From NCBI GenBank assembly GCA_013399875.1, contig VXAZ01001736.1, positions 248,001 to 312,000 on the forward strand: a DNA stretch of 64,000 bases, in the 5' to 3' direction. Both the position numbers and the translations under genes were made by a program. Below the pieces are notes generated by a model. That model saw nothing but the letters and a program-made list of their open reading frames with translations, did not search any database and was not told where the DNA came from. Below are positions 48,101-64,000 of this stretch, piece by piece (the first letter of the stretch is position 1; each line of letters begins with the position of its first letter). Origin of the DNA: Gymnorhina tibicen (taxonomy: Eukaryota > Chordata > Aves > Passeriformes > Artamidae).

Positions 48101-51100
48101 TTTCATTCAGACTTCGTCCTTTACTTTCTGGGCTAAGAGGAGTAAGAATCATCACATCTGATCTACTCTCAGTGACGAATGAGAAAGGCACTTGCGGAGA
48201 GGAATACTCCCAAGGATGTATGGAATAAGGATGCAGTCACAGAGGGAGTAAGTGTGGGAAGGGGCAGCCTTTAAATCTGGGATAATCTTAGTAGTCCTGC
48301 ACTGATTGGCTTCCCTAGGGAGACCAGGCTGGAAACACATGGATGGGGCAGAACTTGTGCAGGGTTTGGACAGGGGACAGCTGCACACCCATAACCCAGA
48401 AAAGGCAGTTTTAGGGTTATACGATTACATATTCAGCTGTGATCCTGAAATGATCATGATGATGCTCTGGAACCCCAAGTTACTGTCCCAAAAGGGCAAG
48501 GAGTCTCAAGCTCCTCTCAGAGCACACATATGTCCAGAAACACACAGGAATTTTAATTTTCTGACAAATTCCAGTCCAACTTCATGCATCCTGCTTTTAC
48601 AGACTCCCACAATAGTTGAGGTAGGAAGGGAACTCTGGAGTTTCTCCTGTCCAATCCCCTTGCTCAAGCGTTTCTTGCAAGTTCTTGCCAAAATAGTTCA
48701 GCCTGACTTTCAGAATGGTTTTTACAACATTGTGCAAGTGCTCCAAGTTATTCTTCCACTTACACCTGTGGAAAAGTTTCTTCCACAGGAATGAAATATG
48801 TGCATAGAAATCTGTCAAAAGAGCATATGTGATTCCTAAAGTCTCCCGCAAATACAATTTCTGTTGGTGTCAACCTCGCAGCATTACAAGAGATCAAACA
48901 AAAGCCAATGCAGTATAGAAAAACTTGGGAAGGTGAAGACTCAGTTTCCTCTTGAATTCAGGCAACTTCTTCTGGTTTTTTATCTATTCAATGCTACTGA
49001 GCCTCTGACAGTGTCACATCCTTGTGCTGGGGAATCACCACCCTGGAAGGGAGTTACCAACACTTGTGGTGCAAGGCTGGGGATGGAAAATCACCTTTCA
49101 ATTATGAAATGCACATACAGCCCCAGCATATGTGGAATGTTTACATCCTCAGAAAAATGATACAACTGTCTCATTCAATCTCCAGGGCAGACTGACACAG
49201 GAATTTTTCTTTAATAAAAAACTTTGATGAAACAGGAATGTCAGCTTTAGTGCATGCTGCATTGACTGGAACAGGATCAAGTCTTAACTAAGTTCCACAC
49301 GATGTTTTCAGGGGAAAAGAGGAGAATGTTTCATGGAATTTAAGTCGGGATTTGGCTTGCATCCTAGAACATATATCTTGTTATGAAAACTGCTGAAACA
49401 CTTTTAAGTGGGCAAGCCGTAAGTGTCCTTGGAGTTATCCTGTCAACTGGAAGTCACACAGGCAGAACCTCCTGAAGTAGAAAAGCCTGAAAATGGGAGG
49501 GGGGGTGAGGGAGGGGCAAGTAATCTTGGAATCCTATCTGTTATCCGGAACGGCTCGCTTGTGCCTACAGCATGAAGTAGTTACAACTTGTTTTCTGCTA
49601 TTGTCACAGATCCAGGACGTTACTCTGGCTACATCATAATCTCTTCCTGCCTCAGTTCATCCATGTGCAAACCTGGCTTGCTAACTCTTACCTTAATGTG
49701 TCATGGGGCTTAATTAATAACACTTAGGTCTTTTAAGTCCTCTACAAACATTAACTACTTCTTGTAACAACTCTCCAAGGTATTATTATCCCCATTTTAC
49801 TCACAGAGAAACGGCAAAAGAGGTTGTCACTTGCCCAAGGCAACAGAGTAATAGTTATACTTAGAGATCCTCTTCATGGACTACTCTAACAGTGGAAACA
49901 TATCAAGAAAGGCAAAGACAATAATGACAAACTCAAAATTACTTTTAAAAGTGCACCATAAGCACCTGGAAGACGGTGGAAAATCCTTCCCATAAACAAT
50001 AGGCTTAGGACAAGAAAAAGCATCACAACTGTCACCACAGAGAACGAAGTACCCTGGACAGACCTAGGCTAGAGCTCACCCAAACAGCCACACAGAAACA
50101 GCCAGACCTGTCCTCTCGAGCGCTCTTAAGTACCATAAAATTGAGCAACAGGCTTGTACAGTGCTCTCCAGTAACACCGAGCGAGCAGATAATCAATGTG
50201 GTATGCAGCATGCTAATTCCTTCCGCCGCGTTCCCAGCAGGGACCGGGAATGCCAATAACGGCCCTGGACGGCGGGGGTCCTGCACGGTGCCGGCGGGTC
50301 CAGCGCGGCCGCCGCCCCCGCCGGTGACAGCGACAAAGTTGGTGTCCCCCGCACCCCGCCGCGCTGACATCCCTCNNNNNNNNNNNNNNNNNNNNNNNNN
50401 NNNNNNNNNNNNNNNNNNNNNNNNNNNNNNNNNNNNNNNNNNNNNNNNNNNNNNNNNNNNNNNNNNNNNNNNNNNNNNNNNNNNNNNNNNNNNNNNNNNN
50501 NNNNNNNNNNNNNNNNNNNNNNNNNNNNNNNNNNNNNNNNNNNNNNNNNNNNNNNNNNNNNNNNNNNNNNNNNNNNNNNNNNNNNNNNNNNNNNNNNNNN
50601 NNNNNNNNNNNNNNNNNNNNNNNNNNNNNNNNNNNNNNNNNNNNNNNNNNNNNNNNNNNNNNNNNNNNNNNNNNNNNNNNNNNNNNNNNNNNNNNNNNNN
50701 NNNNNNNNNNNNNNNNNNNNNNNNNNNNNNNNNNNNNNNNNNNNNNNNNNNNNNNNNNNNNNNNNNNNNNNNNNNNNNNNNNNNNNNNNNNNNNNNNNNN
50801 NNNNNNNNNNNNNNNNNNNNNNNNNNNNNNNNNNNNNNNNNNNNNNNNNNNNNNNNNNNNNNNNNNNNNNNNNNNNNNNNNNNNNNNNNNNNNNNNNNNN
50901 NNNNNNNNNNNNNNNNNNNNNNNNNNNNNNNNNNNNNNNNNNNNNNNNNNNNNNNNNNNNNNNNNNNNNNNNNNNNNNNNNNNNNNNNNNNNNNNNNNNN
51001 NNNNNNNNNNNNNNNNNNNNNNNNNNNNNNNNNNNNNNNNNNNNNNNNNNNNNNNNNNNNNNNNNNNNNNNNNNNNNNNNNNNNNNNNNNNNNNNNNNNN

Positions 51101-51307
51101 NNNNNNNNNNNNNNNNNNNNNNNNNNNNNNNNNNNNNNNNNNNNNNNNNNNNNNNNNNNNNNNNNNNNNNNNNNNNNNNNNNNNNNNNNNNNNNNNNNNN
51201 NNNNNNNNNNNNNNNNNNNNNNNNNNNNNNNNNNNNNNNNNNNNNNNNNNNNNNNNNNNNNNNNNNNNNNNNNNNNNNNNNNNNNNNNNNNNNNNNNNNN
51301 NNNNNNN
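19165..51307 (-). CDS. CTDSPL2: CTDSPL2 (SCP4), FCP1/SCP-type phosphatase, all coding exons
   Basis: CTD small phosphatase-like 2 is a nuclear HAD-superfamily serine/threonine phosphatase, reported to act on SMAD1/5/8 and FoxO. Twelve coding exons in transcript order: 33789-33604 (ATG in a 33812-33604 exon), 30273-30135, 28483-28334, 27887-27675, 26930-26852, 26578-26467, 25619-25533, 24379-24317, 24222-24143, 22101-21975, 21715-21620, 21174-21109. They sum to 1,398 bases, 465 residues plus stop, against 466 in human. The N-terminal half is basic/low complexity ([30 protein letters not shown]). The C-terminal FCP1 homology domain has the catalytic DLDET motif split across the 26467/25619 junction, [15 protein letters not shown], and the distal [14 protein letters not shown] motif. 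The MRLR start was chosen by family match and an A at -3. Intron 1 is about 17 kb and the promoter is probably at the gap 50376-51307, so the upstream limit of the span is inferred. Confidence 0.96.
19182..19187 (-). terminator. CTDSPL2: CTDSPL2 poly(A) signal AATAAA (candidate)
   Basis: AATAAA on the - strand at the far end of the AT-rich trailer. I saw no second AATAAA on this strand between here and the EIF3J promoter. Confidence 0.55.
21109..21174 (-). CDS. CTDSPL2: CTDSPL2 terminal coding exon and stop
   Basis: Acceptor CCCCACAG. Encodes [20 protein letters not shown] then D and TAA, the family's usual C-terminus. Confidence 0.98.
   Translation of the reverse strand, partial: NEDVRPHIRDRFRLHDLLPPD
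21620..21715 (-). CDS. CTDSPL2: CTDSPL2 coding exon
   Basis: Acceptor AACTTTAG, donor GTAAGT, exactly 32 codons: [20 protein letters not shown] then [12 protein letters not shown]. Confidence 0.98.
21975..22101 (-). CDS. CTDSPL2: CTDSPL2 coding exon
   Basis: Acceptor AATGACAG, donor GTGAGG. Encodes [40 protein letters not shown] and YQ; the IIIDNSP segment is the C-terminal metal-binding motif of the family. Confidence 0.98.
24143..24222 (-). CDS. CTDSPL2: CTDSPL2 coding exon
   Basis: Acceptor AATCCCCAG, donor GTAAAA. Encodes [20 protein letters not shown] then PKKQLV. Carries the Thr/Ser and Lys residues of the middle HAD motifs. Two bases carry over. Confidence 0.97.
24317..24379 (-). CDS. 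CTDSPL2: CTDSPL2 coding exon
   Basis: Acceptor TGCTCCAG, donor GTAAAA, exactly 21 codons: [20 protein letters not shown] then E. Confidence 0.97.
25533..25619 (-). CDS. CTDSPL2: CTDSPL2 coding exon, catalytic motif continuation
   Basis: Acceptor TTTCCCTAG, donor GTAAAT, exactly 29 codons. Opens with DET, completing DLDET, then [19 protein letters not shown] and FQDVIYQ. Confidence 0.97.
26467..26578 (-). CDS. CTDSPL2: CTDSPL2 coding exon, start of FCP1 domain
   Basis: Acceptor TCTTTTCAG, donor GTAAAT. Encodes [20 protein letters not shown] then [17 protein letters not shown], ending in the first aspartate of the catalytic DxDx motif plus leucine. Confidence 0.97.
26852..26930 (-). CDS. CTDSPL2: CTDSPL2 coding exon
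   Basis: Acceptor AATTTCAG, donor GTAAGT. Encodes [20 protein letters not shown] then WEVFD; a proline codon is split with the next exon. Confidence 0.97.
27675..27887 (-). CDS. CTDSPL2: CTDSPL2 coding exon
   Basis: Acceptor TCCCTCAG, donor GTAAGG, 70 whole codons. Encodes [40 protein letters not shown] and a segment ending DRDLPPLT. More GC-rich than its neighbours. Confidence 0.96.
28334..28483 (-). CDS. CTDSPL2: CTDSPL2 coding exon
   Basis: Acceptor CTTTTCCAG, donor GTGAGT. Encodes [40 protein letters not shown] and NFFSPANKN. Confidence 0.97.
29364..29563 (-). repeat. CR1 LINE 3' fragment, sense on -
   Basis: In the CTDSPL2 intron between 30134 and 28484, same orientation as the gene. 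Reversed CR1 tail, starting near 'agatggcttgggttgggtgg' and ending at the 'cagggcctctccaccctcag' block. Confidence 0.9.
30135..30273 (-). CDS. CTDSPL2: CTDSPL2 coding exon (weak donor)
   Basis: Acceptor TATTTTAAG. Encodes [40 protein letters not shown] and KSQMNG, ending with one spare base. The only in-phase donor is GTCGGT at 30134; a stronger-looking GTAAAT lies four bases downstream but is out of frame. Confidence 0.93.
32925..32977. repeat. TA/TG microsatellite
   Basis: A (TA)n run passing into interrupted (TG)n with GAG and GCG interruptions, in the CTDSPL2 intron between 33603 and 30274. Confidence 0.93.
33604..33812 (-). CDS. CTDSPL2: CTDSPL2 first coding exon with 5' UTR part
   Basis: Acceptor TTTTATAG before 33812, donor GTACGC after 33604. 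Coding starts at 33789: [20 protein letters not shown], then [16 protein letters not shown] and [18 protein letters not shown], 62 codons. An in-frame ATG two codons upstream (33795) is also possible. Bases 33796-33812 are leader and hold a tiny upstream ORF. Confidence 0.95.
34091..34300 (-). repeat. CR1-like LINE fragment, older copy
   Basis: Reversed tail resembling CR1: 'gggtggaaaggacctctcag', 'atcatcgagtccaacc', then a diverged body with 'ggaagtcctttcctctctgt'. More diverged than the other copies, so family and limits are approximate. Confidence 0.6.
34841..34995. repeat. Two-copy tandem duplication, 75/80-base unit
   Basis: Copy 1 is 34841-34915 and copy 2 is 34916-34995. Both open 'tgcctttctggagtccattt' and close 'atttaacatataagt'. 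They differ by a few substitutions and a short insertion in copy 2 near the end. Confidence 0.93.
35350..35795 (-). repeat. CR1 LINE 3' region, sense on -
   Basis: Long reversed CR1 segment with diagnostic pieces: 'caggtgccacatccacatgg', 'gcctgaggccgtttcctctt', 'gtcagggagttgtgcagagc', 'ctccttttttccaggctgag', 'ctggacacactccaacacct'. Confidence 0.92.
36142..36172. repeat. GT microsatellite
   Basis: (GT)n with one TA interruption, between two CR1 copies. Confidence 0.92.
36246..36760 (-). repeat. CR1 LINE 3' region, sense on -
   Basis: Second long CR1 copy in the same orientation as the one at 35.35 kb, with the same ordered landmarks ('gtccccaggtgccacaatca', 'cttgaggctgtttcctctca', 'gtcagggagttgtgcagagc'). 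It ends in the 'ggaggggttcccagctgccc' region. Confidence 0.92.
47476..48014 (-). repeat. CR1 LINE 3' region, sense on -, with small insertion
   Basis: Starts with 'cacagaatcgtagaatggtt' (the CR1 terminus reversed) and extends through 'tgtcactccagacccttgta' and 'gaagcttctcttctccaggc' to 'tcctgtgctgggaaccccag'. An extra 'cagacaccaacctggctag' interrupts the usual 'cttccagggatccagg' block near 47610. Confidence 0.93.
48598..48790 (-). repeat. CR1-like LINE fragment, diverged
   Basis: 'aggtaggaagggaactctgg', 'tctcctgtccaatccccttg', then 'ctcaagcgtttcttgcaagt' resembles an older CR1 subfamily end. Limits are approximate. Confidence 0.55.
49640..49732 (+). repeat. MIR-like SINE remnant, + orientation (possible)
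   Basis: 'cctgcctcagttcatccatg' followed at reduced similarity by a 'tcatggggcttaattaataa' segment. It parallels the MIR order 'cctcagttt-ccatctg', 'ctca(t)agggttgt' and 'taaatgagttaata'. Strongly diverged; recognised by eye only. Confidence 0.4.
49735..49875 (-). repeat. MIR/L2-like SINE remnant, - orientation
   Basis: 'ggtattattatccccatttt', 'actcacagagaaacgg' and 'gtcacttgcccaaggcaaca' are close to the reversed MIR core ('ttatccccattttacagatg', 'aaactgaggc', 'taacttgcccaaggtcac'). A good copy for a bird genome, where MIRs are scarce. Confidence 0.65.
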
Positions 51308-51530
51308 TCCGGCGCTTCCCGGGAGCAGCGGCGCGGCGGCAGCGCCGGGCAGGACTCGCCGCAGACGGAGGACGGACGGGCGGACGGACCGGCAGCGGAG
51401 CCCCGGGCAGGTCGCGGCTCCGGCCGCCCCCTCCCCGCGCTCCCCTGGGCACCGCCGGACGCTCCCGCGGCCTCTTCCCGGCTGTGCCGGCCCGGCCCTG
51501 CTGGCTCGCCCTCCGTCCCATTCCCAAAGC
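50200..51530 (-). promoter_or_regulatory. CTDSPL2: GC-rich island, probable CTDSPL2 promoter
   Basis: Both flanks of the gap (50215-50375 and 51308-51530) are very GC-rich with frequent CpG, between AT-rich surroundings. It is the only such island upstream of CTDSPL2 in the window. No first exon or donor can be fixed from the visible bases. A divergent + strand transcript is possible but unsupported. Confidence 0.65.
50376..51307. other. Assembly gap (932 N)
   Basis: A run of N in the centre of the GC-rich island; probably hides the CTDSPL2 transcription start and leader exon. Confidence 0.99.
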
Positions 51531-54500
51531 GTAGGGCAGTGCTGGCTTGTGGTTTCGGTTGCTGTTTTAAGTCGCCTGTGGACTCTGGTGTGAAGTTTTA
51601 TTTCCGCTTTCTCTTTTTTTTTCTAGGCAGCCTCTTTGTGTGTGAAATGCTGAGGATGCTGCATGCTTTACTATTTGAAGGGCTTAATGAAGCAGCTTGG
51701 CCATCTCTTGCAGTATAGGAGGATGTAGGGAGGTTTAAATTTCTAATTTCAATGCTACTGAACTTGGATATCTTAATTTTTCTCTTGCTGATCACTTTTA
51801 CTCACCAGCCTTTTTAACAGAAATCTTCAGTTCTCAGGTTCACCTGTGTTATGACAGGATAACATCTCGAGGTATTGCCCAGAATGGAAGGTTTTTACAG
51901 GAGTATCTGGCATCCTCTAATTTAGCAGTAAAGAAACCTACACGGGTGTTGTGTTTTCTGGTACCTGTTGACTCCCTGCTTAGCTTTTGAATGTGGATCT
52001 GATTCTAGAAGTCCCAGTTCTCTAGTCACCTAAAATATTTATTAGCTTGTTAAAGACAAGCACATCTGCTGCTGTGAAGCCAAGATTTGCTTTAGGATTC
52101 CGTCACAGGACTCTTACTAGTCTGTCTTTAGCAAAAGACACTATAAAGCTAATTTTACCATAGAAGAGAGGTCGTAGGAAGGCAGTGGAAACAGTGCAGT
52201 CCTCACTCAGAACAGGTAGCCATATTCCTTTAGAGCATTCAGGTATTTCTTGTGAATATTTTGTGAATGATCAGCTGTGAAAAAGGTTAGTTTGGGCATG
52301 TTAAAGCCTCATTAAGATGGTTTGGCAGTCCCTTAGGAGGAACTTGTATGGCAGGATAACTGTGTGGTGTCTCATACTGTGAGCCCAAAAGGACATTCAC
52401 TGATACTTAGAAAGTGGGAGTTTTGGGAAATGGTGGGTGGAAATACTCTATCAAGCCATGTAATTAAAATGAAATGAGCTGCCACAGGAGATGATCTAGC
52501 AAGATTCAAAGCAAGCAGGTATTTGTGTGAGCCCCAGCACGGCCAAAAACACTCTTGAGAAGCGATTAAGCATGTGACTGAGGGTTCAAACTGGTCTTTA
52601 TGGCAATGAGAACTGACCTTTTCTGTCTTACAAGATATCAAAATTTGTGTTTCACAGTGCCTTGTGCTCTCCTCAAGTTCCCTGGTGCTGAATTAGGGAG
52701 AAGGGGCTGGACTGGCAGGAAAGGGAATATGGAAAATCATCTTGCTGATGGTGTTGCTGTGCAGGGAGAAGTTCAGAGGTCCCCTGCTGTACTCTGCTCT
52801 TCACGGAGCATGTCCCTGTACCTGAGCACAGCTTCAGCTCCGTGTGTGAAGTGTGAAAACCCTGTGCCAGCACATGGAGCCTTCGGAGCTCGGAATGTGT
52901 GTTTGGGCCAAAGAAAAGGCTGAGTTGGCAGCAGTGGGCTTCCCCCTGCCAGAGGATTTGGGCTTCAGTCACACTGAGACATTCAAGGAGCATGTTTGCT
53001 TCACTTCAGAGAAACTGAAGGGGAAATGTGCAGTTGTCAGACCATTGCCCATTCCTGCAGTGGGATCCTGACTGCTCCTTGAAGGCCATTCCTCATGCTT
53101 TAGGATTTCCTCTCAACTCTTTCCCCTGAGCCTTGCAGAGCCCTTAGCTCTGTGTTTGTATATCATGTAAACCAAAGTGCCCCAGAGTGAGTTCCCTGCT
53201 TGTGCAGAGCTGATGTGGGGTGGGTTCACAGTGTCTTGGGCAGCTGTTTGCAGCATCTGCAGCTCAGGGCTGGGTGGGGTTTATTCCAGTTTCAGTTTAA
53301 CTTCAGCTTCTGGCACCTCTCAGCAATTTCAGGAGTCTTCTTTGGGCTTATATCTTACTATTGCCCATTTCCAGTCTTTGCTGTTTCTTTTGCCTTTCTG
53401 AAGGGAATCAATTCCGTTGGATAGGTGACTGGAGTTAAAAGAGAAGCAGCTCCCAGGCTGTGCTGCTCCTCCATCCCCAGCGTCTGGGAACCAATCTGGC
53501 TGTCCAGGAGCACTCCAGACTCACTGTTCTCACTGCAGACACTCCAGCTGACAGCAACAGGGATTCATCTGCTCCCAATCCCCACAGAAAAACATGGAAA
53601 TGAACCTTGTGTTTGATCTGGCACAGTGCAGCACTGGAGAGTGGCATGAGGCATTACTCCAGGGATGGAAATGCACAGCCATGAGTAGTCAAACCCAGTT
53701 TTGGGAAGCTGAACTGTAGATTATCCATACCAGTAATCCCAGTGTGGCTGCACAGGGTTTCATATAGGTTGAGGAATTGGAGTATTATGGTTTCTATATT
53801 AGCATAAAGAAATTCAGGCATAAATACCATTACTCTGTTTCTGGCTGGCTTGAAAATTCCACTGCACTCTCATAAATAGGGAGGGATGGCCCTGGTTGGT
53901 TTTGTGGGTTTGTTTTCCTGTTTTATTTAAACTACAGAAATCTGGTCTCATCTGTCCTGGAGCCAGCTGGAACAGCAGGACACTGCTCCTCCTTATAAAG
54001 TGCCCAATCTCACATTTCCTAGTTCATCACAGCAAGACTTTGGATCCTATCAAATATTTTGGTCAGTATCCTCAAGGAAGGGTCCCAGGTTACTTCAACT
54101 TGGGTCCCAGGTTACTGAAAGCTGTGTGTATCTCCTGGAGTAGGGATTGCAGCTGACAGATTTATGGCATGTGGAAATTCTCCTTAATAGGGATAAAGGA
54201 AAAAGTTTTCAGATAGAGAATTTCTTCAGAGATGTGTGTGCACAGGGAAATGGGTCCTGCTGAGAGCTCGGGACCTCTAAAACTGCCACATGAACCAGTG
54301 TTGTTCAATCCAGCTTTCTCTGGTCTGCAAACTGTAAACAGGGGCAGTAAATAGATTTATAGAGAAAAAAACCTTTTGTACTTTCTGTATGTTCTACTGC
54401 AGAACCCTCACTCACAAGCTCTTCTGTCCTGCAGGCTTTGTATTTCCCACTGTTGCTGGGTTTGCATACATGAAAATGCAAAATGATAACATTCAATAAA

Positions 54501-55810
54501 ATCCACAAACCATTATCTCGTGTCTGTTTGTTTCTTGTCACTTCAAAGTATCATAAGCTCTTCATAGCTATTAAAATGCTGAAAAATGTGGGGGTTTGTT
54601 TCATCCAGAACAGGGTTTCACCTTTTGGCAAGATCCTGTCCATCAGTTGGGTTTTCCTCATTTTGAAATTAAAATGGGTTCATCAGTGATTCTTTGTTTT
54701 TGTGAGATCCATGTGACTTTGGGAAAGTTTTGGCAGAGCCTGTTTGCTGAAAACCTCCAAAATTGGGCAGCTAGGACTGGCTGGAGTAACTGGAGTTATT
54801 TCTCTGGCTGTTGGGTGGAGGTGCCTGTGTTTCTCACACTGCCTGAACTCATCCCTCAGCCTTGGCAGCTGAATCTCAGCTCCCTGCTCCTTGTTTTAAA
54901 TGCACTGCCACGTGGATACAACGGGATTTATTACTGGAGCCTGAGACCCAGGACTGGGTACGCTGCTGGAGCTACCTGGGCGTGTTGGTTAAAATCTGGG
55001 CTGGGCCATGGTGGGAAGAGGCTTTGTTGGATTTCTCCTGTGGACCCTGGAATGTGAGAGCCAGTTTGATTCCCAGTCTCCTTGGGTGCTGAGGGAAGCA
55101 GCTGCTCAAGATCTGTCAGCGTTGTCTGTGCTGCCATTGCTATGGAAACGGGAATCGGCTCCCCACAAACAGCACACGGATGTCGGAACAGCATTTTCAA
55201 AACAAACCCGAGCTGGTTTGTCGTTCTCGGTGCTCAGAGCCCAAGTGCTACCACACAGCCTGGCTGCAGGGACAGCTGTGGGCCCATGAATCCACATCTC
55301 CAGACCCCTCATCATTGTTGTGGCCTCCTAGACCCTCACCAGTAGCCCCTTGTGTTTCCTGAGCTGTGGAGCCCAGAATTGAACACAATACTCCAGATGT
55401 GGTCTCACTAGGGCGAAGCAGAGTAATCACTCTGACAGAAAGAGGAAAAAAAGAGAACACATGGAATGCAAAGAAAAAGAAAAGGCAGAGAAGGAGGAAC
55501 ATGGAGTGACCCACCTTCAGCACAGGAGCACAAGAGGGATGGTCCTGTTGATGGGCTGGGAAGGGAAAAGAAGCTGAAGCTGTGAGTACAGAATGGTTTA
55601 ATCTCAAAATTTCAGAAGTAGCTCTTTAATTTAGGGGTCTCCCCAAGCTGTGCCATGTGATGCTGCACCACTTTGGAGAACATGGGGTTCAGCTGGAACC
55701 AGGACACAGCGCTGAACTGGAGTACCACTTTTTAAATGCAGAAACTGGGGGGATTTTTTTTTGCCATTGACACTTGAAGTAGTAATAAATTGTCTTAGAA
55801 CCCCATAACA
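51531..55810. other. Intergenic spacer between CTDSPL2 promoter and GOLM2 3' end
   Basis: No exon or RNA gene recognised. It contains one short CR1 piece near 55.4 kb and a 15-base direct repeat ('gggtcccaggttact', at 54080 and about 54103). Short ORFs lack family resemblance. Confidence 0.65.
55350..55440 (-). repeat. CR1 LINE internal fragment, sense on -
   Basis: 'gagcccagaattgaacacaa' and 'tactccagatgtggtctcac' are the reversed CR1 3' ORF-end segment that encodes the common 'rPHLEYC' region. Confidence 0.82.
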
Positions 55811-55814
55811 TAAT

Positions 55815-63650
<7,836 letters not shown>

Positions 63651-64000
63651 CTACAGCGTTAAAATGTGAAGTTATAATCAGAATTTTAGCAGGACAGGAT
63701 TGGAACAAGCCACCTGCAGTACAGGTATAACCTGATATTTCTCTGACATTAAAGTGACCTTAATCTGCAAGCACGGAGTTTATTTTCTATGGGTTTGTCT
63801 TTTTTCTAACTGCAATTCTTCCAAACCGTTTCACTGCAGGACTTCAAGTTCTCACATCCTAAACCTTCGCCATGTCACCCTCAAGTGAGCTGTTACTAGG
63901 GACAGGAGGACACTGAGCAGGCAACAGGAACATTGGTTTATCTGACTGCGGCTACCAAGAGATCAACAACCAACCCCTGAGGGGGTGGTGCAGCCCTAAT

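Larger units (their letters stand above)
33813..50375 (-). other. CTDSPL2: CTDSPL2 intron 1 (long 5' intron)
   Basis: About 16.5 kb between the first coding exon and the GC-rich promoter. It holds several CR1 fragments, a GT microsatellite, a tandem duplication and SINE-like remnants listed separately; no other gene was recognised. The upstream exon boundary is not visible, so extra non-coding leader exons cannot be excluded. Confidence 0.75.

Noticed and set aside
50141..51718. Very long open frames crossing the N runs (also 50193-51527, 15893-16889 and 16147-17052)
   Set aside because: Most of their length is unknown bases read as X; the ends are GC-rich island with no family resemblance.
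54080..54117. 15-base direct repeat 'gggtcccaggttact'
   Set aside because: Only two short copies; could easily be a chance local duplication.

Overview
This is vertebrate nuclear DNA, almost certainly from a bird and probably a songbird. The evidence is split genes with GT-AG introns, compact introns, GC-rich promoter islands lost to assembly gaps, and about fifteen CR1 LINE 3' ends that are the main recognisable interspersed repeat. The species is an inference; nothing in the window names it. I used no search tool, so homologies rest on recognising the protein families and on splice phases that join every exon in frame.

Layout: (1) 1-7775, + strand: the last eleven coding exons of SPG11 (spatacsin), about 518 codons plus stop, with a poly(A) signal at 7944. 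(2) 8.4-16.7 kb, - strand: EIF3J, the eIF3j subunit. Six coding exons are visible; the exon with the start codon falls in a 484-base gap (16188-16671) inside a GC-rich promoter. SPG11 and EIF3J meet tail to tail. (3) 19.2-51.3 kb, - strand: CTDSPL2 (SCP4), an FCP1-type phosphatase. All twelve coding exons are present and join into a 465-codon frame. The promoter and non-coding first exon(s) probably lie around a 932-base gap (50376-51307). (4) 55.8-63.7 kb, - strand: the last three coding exons of GOLM2 (CASC4), a Golgi membrane protein; the rest lies beyond the right edge. The order SPG11-EIF3J-CTDSPL2-GOLM2 is that of human 15q, so this is a conserved synteny block.

The four genes are not one pathway: lysosome reformation, translation initiation/recycling, protein phosphatase signalling, and Golgi trafficking. 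The non-coding remainder holds CR1 fragments, two GT-rich microsatellites, a 43-base minisatellite, a 75/80-base tandem duplication, and a pair of apparent ancient MIR-like SINE remnants in opposite orientation. I found no undescribed biological system. The most useful second-look items are a weak CTDSPL2 splice donor with a better-looking frame-shifting donor 4 bases downstream, a minimal upstream ORF at the CTDSPL2 start, the SINE pair, and the two promoter gaps, one of which hides EIF3J exon 1.
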